This document shows positions 18,001 through 27,801 of a stretch of DNA of 64,000 bases, piece after piece; positions within the stretch are counted from its first letter, which is position 1; every line of letters starts with the position of its first letter. The stretch is taken from contig NZ_JANCPR020000027.1 of the NCBI RefSeq assembly GCF_028657195.3, positions 62,001-126,000 of the forward strand, written 5' to 3'. The stretch comes from Streptomyces iconiensis (lineage in GTDB: Bacteria > Actinomycetota > Actinomycetes > Streptomycetales > Streptomycetaceae). The position numbers and the translations under genes were made by a program. Under the pieces are notes generated by a model, which had not been told where the DNA came from, ran no database searches, and saw only the letters and a program-made list of their open reading frames with translations.

Positions 18001-19142
18001 CGCGCAAACTGCTCCCCGACCGCCCCGCACCGGCCGCCTCCGCTCCGGCCGGCGCGACGGGCCGGGCCGACGGGACGGAGCTTCCGGGCTCCGTCGCCGA
18101 GGCCAATTCCAACGCGTTGCCTGTACGCAGGAAGTCCCGTGTGACGGAGCCGGAGGAGGTCACCGGGACGGAGGCAGCCCTTGGGACGGAGGGCACCTCT
18201 GAGGCGGAGGACACCTCGGAGGCCCAGGTTGCCTTTGGGGCGGAGAAGGGGTCCGGTGCCGCCGATGTCGCCGGGGCCCTTGGAATCGCCGAAGCCGCCG
18301 AAGCCGCCGAAGCCGCCGGAGTCGCCGGAGTCGCCGGAGTCGCCGAGGCTGGAGAGGAGGGCATCGAGCCCTCTGAGGCTGTTGGGGCACGCGGTGGGGT
18401 TGACGGAGGTGACGGCGCTGACTCCGGCGAGACCACCGTGTCCGTCGAGGTTCCGCAGCTCGATGCCGCGTCGGAGACTGCTGCCTGCGATGCGGACGAC
18501 TCCGAGGAAGGGGACGACTCCGCCGAGTCCGAGGTCCCCGAGTCCGAGGTCCCCGGAGCCGGGGCCCCGAGGACCGGTCGTGCTACCGAGCCCGAGGCCG
18601 CGGAGCCCGATCAGGGTGACGAGCCGGCGGACGAGCATGGCAGGGCCGATGATCAGGCCCCGGCGCACAGTTCAGATGCGGGCGGTGTGGAGGTCACACA
18701 GCGCTCGCAGGACACACGCGACACACGTGACGCACAGGCCACGCAAGATGACCAGGCCACCCACGGCACGGGCAGTACGACCGGCCCGGGCGCCACAGAT
18801 GCCATAGGTGCCACAGGTGCCGTAGGTGCCATAAGCCCCGCAAAGGCCACAGATGGCGCACGTGACGCGCAGGGCTCGGAGCGCGGGAGCGTGGATGCCG
18901 AGGTCACCGTCAAAGGGCTGCCCAAGCGCACGCCCAGGATCGCCGCGCGCGAGACGGCGCCACCGCGTGCCCGCAAAGGGGGAGCCAACGCCGATGAGCT
19001 GCGACGCAGGCTCGGAGGGTTCCAGCAGGGCGCACGGGAAGGGCTGCGTGACGCAGAAGCGCAGGTTGCCGCTGAAGAGGGTGTAGAGGAACAAGCGGGG
19101 GCGCAGGTTGACGGTGGTACTGCCGAGGAGGCACGCAAGTGA
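15090..19142 (+). CDS. cvnA: CvnA-type sensor kinase-like protein (conservon)
   Basis: About 1350 aa. Residues 20-320 are Gly/Ser/Pro-rich and disordered. TM1 lies at about 325-348, an extracytoplasmic NIT-like helical domain to about 610, TM2 at about 618-640, then HAMP, a coiled coil and an HATPase domain (N box ELLDNAASFSPP, G boxes DDGIGV and GLGMGLYVVARLA, about 850-970). There is no clear phospho-acceptor His box, as usual for CvnA. A disordered acidic tail of about 375 aa follows, with 9- and 12-bp DNA repeats (18289-18350, 18775-18840). CvnA typically works with CvnB, C and D at the membrane in a switch resembling G-protein signalling. Usual CvnA proteins are markedly shorter. The GTG start at 15090 is tentative. 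The stop overlaps cvnB. Confidence 0.88.
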   Translation: MRKKQLRKPDVLQATAPPTDAAAPTAPSTGGTSTEEPTATEAPRHATGRGSSPDVPGDTGRLGGTRDSGGPGGTRDPEGPGGTRDPGGLGVLGGSGGPEGPGGADGGGVPDGARSADRPSGTGSSVGRGPGVAAKEVGGTAESAGGSSGSAEPGSGTVGSAGSVVPGSPVGIGGRTSLGGSGSSSGSSGSVSPVSSAGPASSAGPLGTSGSLFAADGSGSSDASFSPGGPFSSGGPAKPVDSVGSAGSVGPGGPAGPVGSDDSTEPAGAAEPAGSAGSAEPTVPEEAPVSPGGPGSPEVPVEGGGEGGGGGQGVPGRPRKKARVRNRLLASVVLCAVAVLAAGAPTVAAASRDATDAQELVDLAGLNRQAIALSHSLADERDGMVEYIAAGRTSRGGAGVSESQRARVDRQIREIRAASPPSYVTKALKRMPKTRQRAITGRGNALDAYTAYTRVIEDLRGVTQSVVRDLPARAQDATAGALPDLARAIDQASATRGLLRGAMAGKGAQRELTTQAQQARVRERSALADFDEMAGAKARDSYSTTVNGTDVNVAERYLDKLTSRPYLTTSARTVDRGRLDAAVSARIAHMRGVQSSFAVAEIKRLEGLRDDDVTALQIRAALLGVCLLLAVGISVTTARSLARPLSVLKRGSQRLAEDPGQAEPITFNGRNDEFADVVRALNALRATAADLRRRAACAESEQDELAVSKAELTERHTLLQDDFLALRDELEAAREEMTATAGATHGTFVHLALRSLGLVERQLAVLEGLEEKETDPDQLATLFKLDHLATRMRRHGENLLLLAGSEQSGGHQQSPAPLLDVLRAAVSEIERYERVELGSLPPHIQVSGFAADDLSHLVAELLDNAASFSPPESEVRLSGWMLENGEVMLSVQDDGIGVSDNQLIALNTRLGEPEALHPPFAADGSTPVHDEATDGLGMGLYVVARLAARHGLRVQLRKQKQGGTAAVVIVPRKLLPDRPAPAASAPAGATGRADGTELPGSVAEANSNALPVRRKSRVTEPEEVTGTEAALGTEGTSEAEDTSEAQVAFGAEKGSGAADVAGALGIAEAAEAAEAAGVAGVAGVAEAGEEGIEPSEAVGARGGVDGGDGADSGETTVSVEVPQLDAASETAACDADDSEEGDDSAESEVPESEVPGAGAPRTGRATEPEAAEPDQGDEPADEHGRADDQAPAHSSDAGGVEVTQRSQDTRDTRDAQATQDDQATHGTGSTTGPGATDAIGATGAVGAISPAKATDGARDAQGSERGSVDAEVTVKGLPKRTPRIAARETAPPRARKGGANADELRRRLGGFQQGAREGLRDAEAQVAAEEGVEEQAGAQVDGGTAEEARK

Positions 19143-19834
19143 ACGCGCCCGCCACGCGCACTACCAGCAGCACTGAAGCGCGTAATCTGCGCTGGCTGCT
19201 GGACAATCTGGTCGACGAGGTACCGGGAGTCCGGTCCGTCGCCGTCGTCTCGTCCGACGGGCTGCTTCTGCTGTCCTCCGACCCCTCGTTGGGTGCGGAG
19301 CACGGCCAGGAGGGCTTCGGAGAGAGGAAGAGCGAGGGCGGCGGTGCCCCGGCGAAAGCCGGTGGCGACGAAGGTCCGAGGCCGAAGGCACCGACGCGCA
19401 GACCCGGCGGGTCGACGGGCCCCGGAGCGCCGACGGGCCCCACCGGACCAGGGGGAGCGAGCGGACCGACGGGGCCAAGCGGACCGATGGGGCCAACGGG
19501 GGTGAGTGGCCAGGAGGGTACGGGAGAGTCGACCGGGCCCAAAGGGTCGAGCGCCGACCTGGCCACCATCGTCTCCGGCGTCGGCTCGCTGACGCTCGGG
19601 GCCGCGAAGCTCATGGACGGCGGCAAGGTGAAGCAGACCATGGTCGCGATGGACGAGGGGGCGCTCTTCGTCATGACCATCGGCGACGGTTCGCTGCTCG
19701 GCGTCCACGCCACACCGGACTGCGACATGAACGTCATCGGCTATCACATGGCGCTCTTCGTCGGCCGCGCCGGTCACGTCCTCACCCCCGAACTCCGCAG
19801 CGAACTGCGTGAGTCCATGGAGCTGGAGAAGTGA
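19139..19834 (+). CDS. cvnB: CvnB roadblock/LC7 protein with collagen-like insertion
   Basis: 231 aa; the family norm is about 135-140. The roadblock/LC7 fold is split: LRWLLDNLVDEVPGVRSVAVVSSDGLLLLSS at the start, and DLATIVSGVGSLTLGAAKLMDGG to the C terminus. Between residues about 49 and 138 lies an extra 90-aa segment with GPTGP-type triplets at 91-124. LC7 proteins act as adaptors or GTPase activators, here presumably for CvnD. The GTG start overlaps the cvnA stop (GTGA), so translation is coupled. The insertion stays in frame and sits between strand 2 and helix 2 of the expected fold, so the domain could still assemble. Confidence 0.9.
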   Translation: MNAPATRTTSSTEARNLRWLLDNLVDEVPGVRSVAVVSSDGLLLLSSDPSLGAEHGQEGFGERKSEGGGAPAKAGGDEGPRPKAPTRRPGGSTGPGAPTGPTGPGGASGPTGPSGPMGPTGVSGQEGTGESTGPKGSSADLATIVSGVGSLTLGAAKLMDGGKVKQTMVAMDEGALFVMTIGDGSLLGVHATPDCDMNVIGYHMALFVGRAGHVLTPELRSELRESMELEK

Positions 19835-19841
19835 GACAGCA

Positions 19842-20246
19842 GTGAACTCCCTACCCCCTTTGCCGATACGCGGAGCCGAGCCCGGCAAAGCGAAACGGGT
19901 CCGCCCCTACGCCCTCACCGGCGGACGTACGCAGTACGGGCACGTGCTGCTCGTGGAGACGTTCGTCGCCGCGATAGAGGCCCCCGAAGAGCTGCACGAA
20001 CTGACCTCCGGCGGGCTGCGGGACCGGATCATGCCCGAGATGCGGGCCATCGTGGAGCTGTGCCGCAGGATGCGGTCGGTCGCCGAGATCTCCGCGCTGC
20101 TGCGCATGCCGCTGGGCGTGGTACGCGTACTGCTCAGCGACCTCGCCGACCAGGGAAAGATTCGGGTCTACGGCACCGGGCACGGCGCCGACAGGCCGGA
20201 CCGCGCGCTGCTGGAAAGGGTGCTTGGTGGACTTCGCAGACTCTGA
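19842..20246 (+). CDS. cvnC: CvnC, DUF742 protein
   Basis: 134 aa. DUF742 features are clear: RVRPYALTGGRT near the N terminus, then a winged-helix-like part with L..LC....SVAEISALLRMPLGVVRVLLSDLADQG and the C terminus LLERVLGGLRRL. In conservons it is part of the membrane-associated complex with CvnA, B and D. The GTG at 19842 lies 7 nt after the cvnB stop; its 3' end overlaps the start of cvnD. Confidence 0.92.
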   Translation: MNSLPPLPIRGAEPGKAKRVRPYALTGGRTQYGHVLLVETFVAAIEAPEELHELTSGGLRDRIMPEMRAIVELCRRMRSVAEISALLRMPLGVVRVLLSDLADQGKIRVYGTGHGADRPDRALLERVLGGLRRL

Positions 20247-20838
20247 GGCGATCAGGGGGCCCGTGCCGGAGTGGCAGACGGATCTCAGCCGCGCGCCCAT
20301 ATCCACGAAGATCGTGGTGGCGGGAGGTTTCGGAGTGGGCAAGACGACGTTCGTCGGTGCCGTCTCGGAGATCGAGCCGCTCAAGACCGAGGCTCTGATG
20401 ACGCAGGCGAGCGAGGGCACGGACGACCTCGCCTCGACTCCCGAGAAGACCACGACCACGGTCGCACTCGACTTCGGGCGCATCACCCTGGAGTCCGACC
20501 TCGTGCTGTATCTGTTCGGTACCCCGGGCCAGCAGCGCTTCTGGTTCATGTGGGACGACCTCGTGCGCGGCGCGATCGGCGCCGTGGTGATGGCCGACAC
20601 CCGGCGTCTTGAGGACTGTTTCCCGGCGCTGGACTATTTCGAGAGCTGCGGACTGCCGTACATCGTCGCGGTCAACCACTTCGAGGGTACGCACGCGTAC
20701 GACACCGAGGATGTGCGGGAGGCCCTGTCGGTACCGGCGCACTCACCCGTTGTGATCATGGATGCGCGGGAGCGGAGCACGGTGATCGAGTCGCTCCTCT
20801 CCCTCTGCGCGCACGCGCTCGACGCGACGACGGTCTGA
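20227..20838 (+). CDS. cvnD: CvnD, Ras-like GTP-binding protein
   Basis: 203 aa. P-loop GGFGVGKTT near residue 33, a TTTT segment in switch I, and the Walker B/switch II motif FGTPGQQRFWFMWDDL. The usual NKxD guanine motif reads VNHFEG, and the SAK-like motif reads MDARER, both normal for this bacterial Ras-like (MglA/CvnD) group. It is the switch component of the conservon. The GTG at 20227 follows GGAAAGGG; a TTG one codon earlier is possible. It overlaps cvnC by 20 nt. Confidence 0.92.
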   Translation: MDFADSEAIRGPVPEWQTDLSRAPISTKIVVAGGFGVGKTTFVGAVSEIEPLKTEALMTQASEGTDDLASTPEKTTTTVALDFGRITLESDLVLYLFGTPGQQRFWFMWDDLVRGAIGAVVMADTRRLEDCFPALDYFESCGLPYIVAVNHFEGTHAYDTEDVREALSVPAHSPVVIMDARERSTVIESLLSLCAHALDATTV

Positions 20839-20905
20839 GAGCCGCGCGCCGGCAGCGGGCGCGCGCTCGCGCACGTACGTCCGAACGGAAGAAGAGAGAA
20901 CCGCC

Positions 20906-22138
20906 ATGCGGAAGATACTCATAGTGGGAGCCGGTCAGGCCGGTCTCCAACTCGCGCTGGGCCTCCAGTCGCACGGCTACGACGTCACCGTGATGTCCAA
21001 CCGCACGGCGGACGAGATCCGTGGCGGTCGGGTCATGTCGACCCAGTGCATGTTCCACACCGCGCTCCAGCACGAGCGCGACACCGAGATCAACTTCTGG
21101 GAGAGCCAGGCTCCCAGGATCCAGGGCCTGGGTGTCTCCGTCGCGGCGCCCGACAGTTCCCGGGCGGTCAACTGGCTCGGCCACCTCGACGGCTACGCGC
21201 AATCCGTCGACCAGCGCGTCAAGATGGCCGGCTGGATGGAGACCTTCGCGCAGCGCGGCGGACAGCTCGTCATCCACGGCGCCGCCGTCTCCGACCTCGA
21301 CTTCTTCGCACGCCGCTACGACCTCGTACTGGTCGCGGCCGGCAAGGGCGAGCTGGGGTCCATGTTCGAGCGGGACCCCGCGCGCTCGCCGCACGAGACC
21401 CCGCAGCGCGCGCTGGCCGTCGCCTACGTCCACGGCATGGGCCCGCGTCCCGAACACCCCGAGACCGAGGCCGTACGGTGCAACCTCGTGCCCGGTGTCG
21501 GCGAACTCTTCGTGATGCCGACGTTCACCACCAGTGGCCGGGCCGACATCCTCTTCTGGGAGGGCATCCCCGGCGGGCCCCTCGACGCGTTCCAAGGCGT
21601 CAAGGACCCGCAGGAACACCTGGCCACGTCGCTGGAGCTGCTGGAGAGGTATCTGCCCTGGGAGTACGCGCGTGCCACCCAGGTCGAGCTGACCGACGCG
21701 GGCGGTACGCTCGCCGGCCGTTACGCACCCACCGTGCGCAAGCCTGTCGGGCGGCTGCCCGGGGGCGGTGCGGTTCTCGGTGTGGCCGATGTCGTGGTCG
21801 CCAACGACCCGATCACCGGGCAGGGTTCGAACTCCGCGTCCAAGTGCGCCGCGACATATCTCGCCGCGATACTGGAGCGCGGCGACGAGCCGTTCGACGA
21901 GGAGTGGATGCAGGGCGCTTTCGCCCGTTACTGGGCCACGGCACAGCACGTGACGAAGTGGACCAACGCGATGCTGGCTCCGCCGCCGGAGCATGTCCTC
22001 CAGCTCTTGGGTGCCGGCAACGAGCTGCAGGCCGTCGCCGACCGGTTCGCGAACGGGTTCGACGATCCCTCGGACTTCGAGGAGTGGTTCTTCGAGCCGG
22101 AGAAGGCAGCCGCGTATCTGGAGCGGGTCAGCGGCTGA
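20906..22138 (+). CDS. Styrene-monooxygenase-like FAD monooxygenase
   Basis: 410 aa. The N-terminal dinucleotide fold is ILIVGAGQAGLQLALGL, with C-terminal FAD contacts at GVADVVVANDPITGQGSNSASK. Overall layout matches StyA/indole-monooxygenase-type single-component flavoproteins, which epoxidise or hydroxylate using FADH2 supplied by a separate reductase. No reductase is adjacent. It lies 67 nt after cvnD on the same strand with a good ribosome site (GGAAGAAGAGAG), so it is likely the effector gene of the conservon operon; conservons elsewhere are often followed by P450 or other oxidase genes. Confidence 0.82.
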   Translation: MRKILIVGAGQAGLQLALGLQSHGYDVTVMSNRTADEIRGGRVMSTQCMFHTALQHERDTEINFWESQAPRIQGLGVSVAAPDSSRAVNWLGHLDGYAQSVDQRVKMAGWMETFAQRGGQLVIHGAAVSDLDFFARRYDLVLVAAGKGELGSMFERDPARSPHETPQRALAVAYVHGMGPRPEHPETEAVRCNLVPGVGELFVMPTFTTSGRADILFWEGIPGGPLDAFQGVKDPQEHLATSLELLERYLPWEYARATQVELTDAGGTLAGRYAPTVRKPVGRLPGGGAVLGVADVVVANDPITGQGSNSASKCAATYLAAILERGDEPFDEEWMQGAFARYWATAQHVTKWTNAMLAPPPEHVLQLLGAGNELQAVADRFANGFDDPSDFEEWFFEPEKAAAYLERVSG

Positions 22139-22194
22139 CCCCTTACGGCCTGGTCACGCCCCCTCCCTCCCCCCTCTCCCACGGCCCTTCCCCT

Positions 22195-22665
22195 TCACTC
22201 CTCGGACTCCCCCAGGGAGTTGAGGCGGTGGAGGAGGCGGGCGAGTTCGGCGATCTCGTTGCGGTCCCAGGCGGCGAGCTTGCGCGCGTAGCGCAGCCGG
22301 CGGGCGTCGCGGACGCGGGTGAAGCGGGCGCGGCCCTCTTCGGTGAGGCGGAGGAGGGAGGCCCGGCGGTCTCCGGGGTCAGGCGCGCGGTCCACGAGCC
22401 CGAGCGTGACGAGGACGTGGAGCTGGCGGCTGATCGTCGCCTTGCCCACTCCGAAGTACGCGGCGAGGTCCGTGGCCCGCTGCGGGCCCGCGTCCTCCAG
22501 GCGTACGAGCAATCCGTAGGCGGCGGGCTCCAGTTCGGGATGCACCTCACGGGCCATCTCGCCCGACGAGGCGCGGGCCCGGCGCAGGAAGACCGCCAAT
22601 TCGCGCTCCACGTCGAGACACTCGGGCCCGAAGGGCTCCTCCGGTTCCGTCGCAGTCTTGTGCAC
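22195..22665 (-). CDS. MarR-family regulator
   Basis: 156 aa. The winged helix-turn-helix is GPQRATDLAAYFGVGKATISRQLHVLVTLGLVDRAPDPGDRRASLLRLTEEG, flanked by dimerisation helices. The GTG at 22665 has AGAGGG 9 nt upstream; longer in-frame starts would add a basic, unstructured extension. It is divergent from the GH25 lysozyme gene and convergent with the flavoprotein gene. The ligand is unknown. An imperfect inverted repeat AGGT-C-TACGCGCGTA-CCT at 22790-22807, in the divergent region, is a candidate operator. Confidence 0.85.
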   Translation of the reverse strand: MHKTATEPEEPFGPECLDVERELAVFLRRARASSGEMAREVHPELEPAAYGLLVRLEDAGPQRATDLAAYFGVGKATISRQLHVLVTLGLVDRAPDPGDRRASLLRLTEEGRARFTRVRDARRLRYARKLAAWDRNEIAELARLLHRLNSLGESEE

Positions 22666-22891
22666 GTCAGCCGCCCTCTCGGCGTTCTCCAGGAAGAAAG
22701 TTTCTGCCAGCGACCGCGATAGTCGCAGCTCGGCACAGTATTTCGCAGGAATAGACCAACGGCGTACGGCGGGTCGTCTTCCACCTGGCAGGTCTACGCG
22801 CGTACCTTTCAAATATGGCATGTGCACACCAGTACATGTCGTGCGTTCTGCTTCTCCTCCCCCCGCCAACCGAGGTCTCCCGGAGGCAGCG

Positions 22892-23782
22892 ATGCCCAGT
22901 TACAGATCCGGTCCCACCCGCCGCAGACGCGGACTCGCGACACTCATCGGAACGTTCGTCTCAGCACTCGCCGTCCTCCTCGCCCTCCCCGGCGCGGCGA
23001 CGGCGGCACCCCCCGGCCCCGGCACGGCGCCCGCACAGCAGTCCCCCAGCGAGGCCCCGCTGAAACCGGGCGAGGCGTGGATGGGCGCCGGAGTCCAGCA
23101 GCACGAAGGCGACGACACGAGCGGCAAGCCGCCAGGAGAACGCGCGCGGCTCGCCGCGACCGTCGAGGGCGTCGACGTCAGCAGCCACCAGGGGAACGTC
23201 AACTGGAAGGGCCTGTGGGACAGCGGCGTGCGCTGGGCGTACGTCAAGGCCACGGAAGGCACCAGCTACAAGAACCCGTACTTCGCGCAGCAGTACAACG
23301 GTTCGTACAACATCGGCATGATCCGCGGCGCTTACCACTTCGCGACCCCCAACTCATCGAGCGGCGCCACACAGGCCAACTACTTCGCGAGCAACGGCGG
23401 TGGCTGGAGCAAGGACGGCAAGACGCTGCCGGGTGTCCTGGACATCGAGTACAACCCGTACGGCGCGACCTGTTACGGGCTGAGCCAGAGCGCGATGGTG
23501 AACTGGATCAAGGACTTCACCAGCACGTACAAGGCCCGTACCGGCCGCGACGCGGTCATCTACACCACCACCAACTGGTGGACACAGTGCACGGGCAACA
23601 GCAGCAGCTTCGGTAACACCAACCCCCTCTGGATCGCCCGCTATGCCTCCTCCCCGGGCACGCTCCCGGCGGGCTGGGGCTTCTACACCTTCTGGCAGTA
23701 CACCTCCAGCGGCCCGATCGTCGGAGACCACAACGTCTTCAACGGGGCGATGGACCGGCTGAGGGCCCTCGCGAACGGCTGA
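22892..23782 (+). CDS. Secreted GH25 lysozyme (muramidase)
   Basis: 296 aa. A signal peptide with three arginines, a hydrophobic core and cleavage after ATAA is followed by a Pro/Gln-rich linker to about residue 85. The GH25 domain has VEGVDVSSHQGNVNW (catalytic-site Asp) and GVLDIEYNPYG (catalytic Asp/Glu pair) and ends in the canonical WQYTSSG motif. It cuts the MurNAc-GlcNAc bond of peptidoglycan and resembles Cellosyl-type Streptomyces lysozymes. The ATG at 22892 follows GGAGG. A partial copy of its 3' end lies downstream. Confidence 0.92.
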   Translation: MPSYRSGPTRRRRGLATLIGTFVSALAVLLALPGAATAAPPGPGTAPAQQSPSEAPLKPGEAWMGAGVQQHEGDDTSGKPPGERARLAATVEGVDVSSHQGNVNWKGLWDSGVRWAYVKATEGTSYKNPYFAQQYNGSYNIGMIRGAYHFATPNSSSGATQANYFASNGGGWSKDGKTLPGVLDIEYNPYGATCYGLSQSAMVNWIKDFTSTYKARTGRDAVIYTTTNWWTQCTGNSSSFGNTNPLWIARYASSPGTLPAGWGFYTFWQYTSSGPIVGDHNVFNGAMDRLRALANG

Positions 23783-23887
23783 ACCAGCCACCACCCCCGG
23801 CCGGGGGCGTGGGGGTCGCCCCCCACACGACAACAGCAACGGGGCGATGGACCGGCCGAAAACCCCCGCCACCGGCTGAACCGACCA
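23741..23887. repeat. Duplicated 3' end of the GH25 gene
   Basis: AACGGGGCGATGGACCGGC, continuing through GGCTGAACC, occurs at 23741-23790 (last codons and stop of the lysozyme) and again, diverged, at 23838-23887. The offset is 97 bp. This is a short direct duplication that captured a gene tail and the following spacer. Confidence 0.7.
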
Positions 23888-23897
23888 GGTAACAACA

Positions 23898-23930
23898 AGC
23901 GGCCCCCGCCCATTGCAGGCGGGGGCCGCT
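23898..23930. terminator. Bidirectional terminator between GH25 gene and lon
   Basis: Perfect 13-bp stem AGCGGCCCCCGCC (23898-23910) with its complement at 23918-23930, and a 7-nt loop. It separates convergent genes and would serve both. Confidence 0.85.
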
Positions 23931-23948
23931 CTTACCGGTGCGCGTCCG

Positions 23949-26399
<2,451 letters not shown>

Positions 26400-26420
26400 G
26401 ATCTCTCCCTCGGCAGGCAA

Positions 26421-26441
26421 GTTGAGTAATACCCACTCAAT
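26421..26441. promoter_or_regulatory. HAIR element (HspR operator) upstream of lon
   Basis: TTGAGT-N7-ACTCAA (26422-26440) matches the inner part of the HAIR consensus CTTGAGT-N7-ACTCAAG, with only the outermost bases different. It lies 23-41 nt upstream of the lon start codon. In S. coelicolor HspR with DnaK represses dnaK, clpB and lon through such sites. Confidence 0.88.
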
Positions 26442-26483
26442 GCTTGTGACGCCAAGGATGTTCCCCTGCGCCCCTGTGTTGCT

Positions 26484-26497
26484 GTTCGCCGTGAGCG
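26484..26497. promoter_or_regulatory. ClgR-type box upstream of lon
   Basis: GTTCGC-N5-GCG (GTTCGC, CGTGA, GCG) matches the motif described for ClgR, the activator of clp and lon genes in Streptomyces. It lies about 85-98 nt upstream of the lon start, a sensible activator position. The motif is short, so chance occurrence is possible, but its place next to the HAIR element supports it. Confidence 0.6.
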
Positions 26498-26660
26498 ATC
26501 ACGACCGTGACGGAAATGTCCGCAGGTCGAAGCGTCACTTCGCAGGGGATCTCGCGGAGTGAAGAGCTACCTCGCCGCACGGGGCGTGTGGGTCGCCGCG
26601 GTCGGGAGGCTGCTGCCCGGCGACCGCGGCGGTTGCCGGGGTACCGATTAACCTCTTCGG

Positions 26661-27539
26661 ATGCGTGTACTGATCACAGGGGCAACTGGTTATGTCGGGC
26701 AAGCCGTTGCGGTTGCTCTGGCCGGGGCGGGACATGAGGTCCATGCCCTCACGCGGGATCCGGGCTCGGACAGGGCGAGGGCGCTGGAGGACTTCGGCGT
26801 CCGGCCGCTGCGCGGGCGTCTCGCGGACCGTGCCGAGCTCAGCGGGATGCTCGCCGGTGCGGACGCCGTTGTCCATACCGCCTTCGACCCGCACGACCCC
26901 GTCGGCGCCGATCGCGCTCTGTTCGGTGCTCTCGCCGACGTAGGTGGCCGGCGGCATCTCGTCTATACGACGGGCTGCTCGGTCTACGGTGAGCACGCCC
27001 ATGCGGTGCTGACGCCTCGGACCCCCGTCGACGGCGGCAACCTCCGTGCTCGTCTGGAAGCCGAGCTGCGGAGTGCCGGGCTGCCGCACACCGTGCTGCG
27101 CCCCGGGATGGTGCACGGCGGTGACGCGCGCAGTTCGATCGTCGGGGACTGGTTCCGCGAGGCCCGGTCCTCCGGTCCTGTGCACCGGGGACGGCGGGAC
27201 AAGGTGTGGTCCTGGATTCACGTCGAGGACCTGGCGCGTGCGTACACGGCGGTGCTGCGTGCGCCCGAGGAACATGACGGGCGCGCCTACCTGCTGGCCG
27301 ACGCGCGTCCCGTGGCCCCGCTGGCTGTCGTCGAAGCCGCCGCCCGGGCGGCCGGCAGAACCGACGCTCTGGCCTTCGCCCCGGTTGAGGACGAGAAGCC
27401 GGTGTACCGGGTGTTCGACCGTGACGAGGTCATCGACTCCTCCGCTGCCCGGGACGCGTTGGGGTGGACCCCGCAGGAGAGCGATGTCCTGGCAGCACTG
27501 CCTGCATCGTTCAGGCAGTGGTCGGCCGCCAGGACCTGA
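26661..27539 (+). CDS. NAD(P)-dependent epimerase/dehydratase family protein
   Basis: 292 aa, atypical extended short-chain dehydrogenase. Rossmann motif VLITGATGYVGQAVAVALAGAG at the N terminus, VVHTAFDP in the middle and a SVYGE segment, with HTVLRPGMVHGG and WSWIHVEDLARAY toward the C terminus. The usual YxxxK catalytic pair is not obvious, so it may be an NAD(P)-binding member without epimerase activity. The substrate is unknown. It is divergent from lon and alone on its strand. The downstream spacer to the convergent lasso operon is repeat-rich. Confidence 0.8.
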   Translation: MRVLITGATGYVGQAVAVALAGAGHEVHALTRDPGSDRARALEDFGVRPLRGRLADRAELSGMLAGADAVVHTAFDPHDPVGADRALFGALADVGGRRHLVYTTGCSVYGEHAHAVLTPRTPVDGGNLRARLEAELRSAGLPHTVLRPGMVHGGDARSSIVGDWFREARSSGPVHRGRRDKVWSWIHVEDLARAYTAVLRAPEEHDGRAYLLADARPVAPLAVVEAAARAAGRTDALAFAPVEDEKPVYRVFDRDEVIDSSAARDALGWTPQESDVLAALPASFRQWSAART

Positions 27540-27616
27540 GCGGTGCCTGAGCGGGGCCTGACGAGGAACGGAAGCCGGCGCCGCGGCGTTCAGCTGCGCG
27601 GGACAGCGCTCACGGT

Positions 27617-27656
27617 CACGGGCCACGGGCCACGGGCCACGGGCCACGGGCCACGG
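27617..27656. repeat. Tandem heptamer CACGGGC, about 5.7 units
   Basis: The heptamer CACGGGC is repeated almost without error from 27617 to 27656 in the convergent spacer. Further imperfect GGGGCCAGAGCCG repeats run on to about 27775. It is a likely slippage-prone tract; no coding frame depends on it. Confidence 0.8.
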
Positions 27657-27801
27657 AGTACAAGTCACGGGCCTGCGCTGGTCGTTCCCGTCAGCGGGAC
27701 CGGTGGGGGCCAGAGCCGACGGGGGCCAGAGCCGGCGGAGGCCGGAACCGGCGCGCGGGGCCAGAGCCGGCCGCCGGGCTGCGGCTACGGCCCCGCCCGT
27801 T

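Noticed and set aside
27617..27656. Heptamer repeat considered as a CRISPR-like array
   Set aside because: Units are contiguous 7-mers with no spacers; it is a simple tandem repeat, and no cas genes are present.
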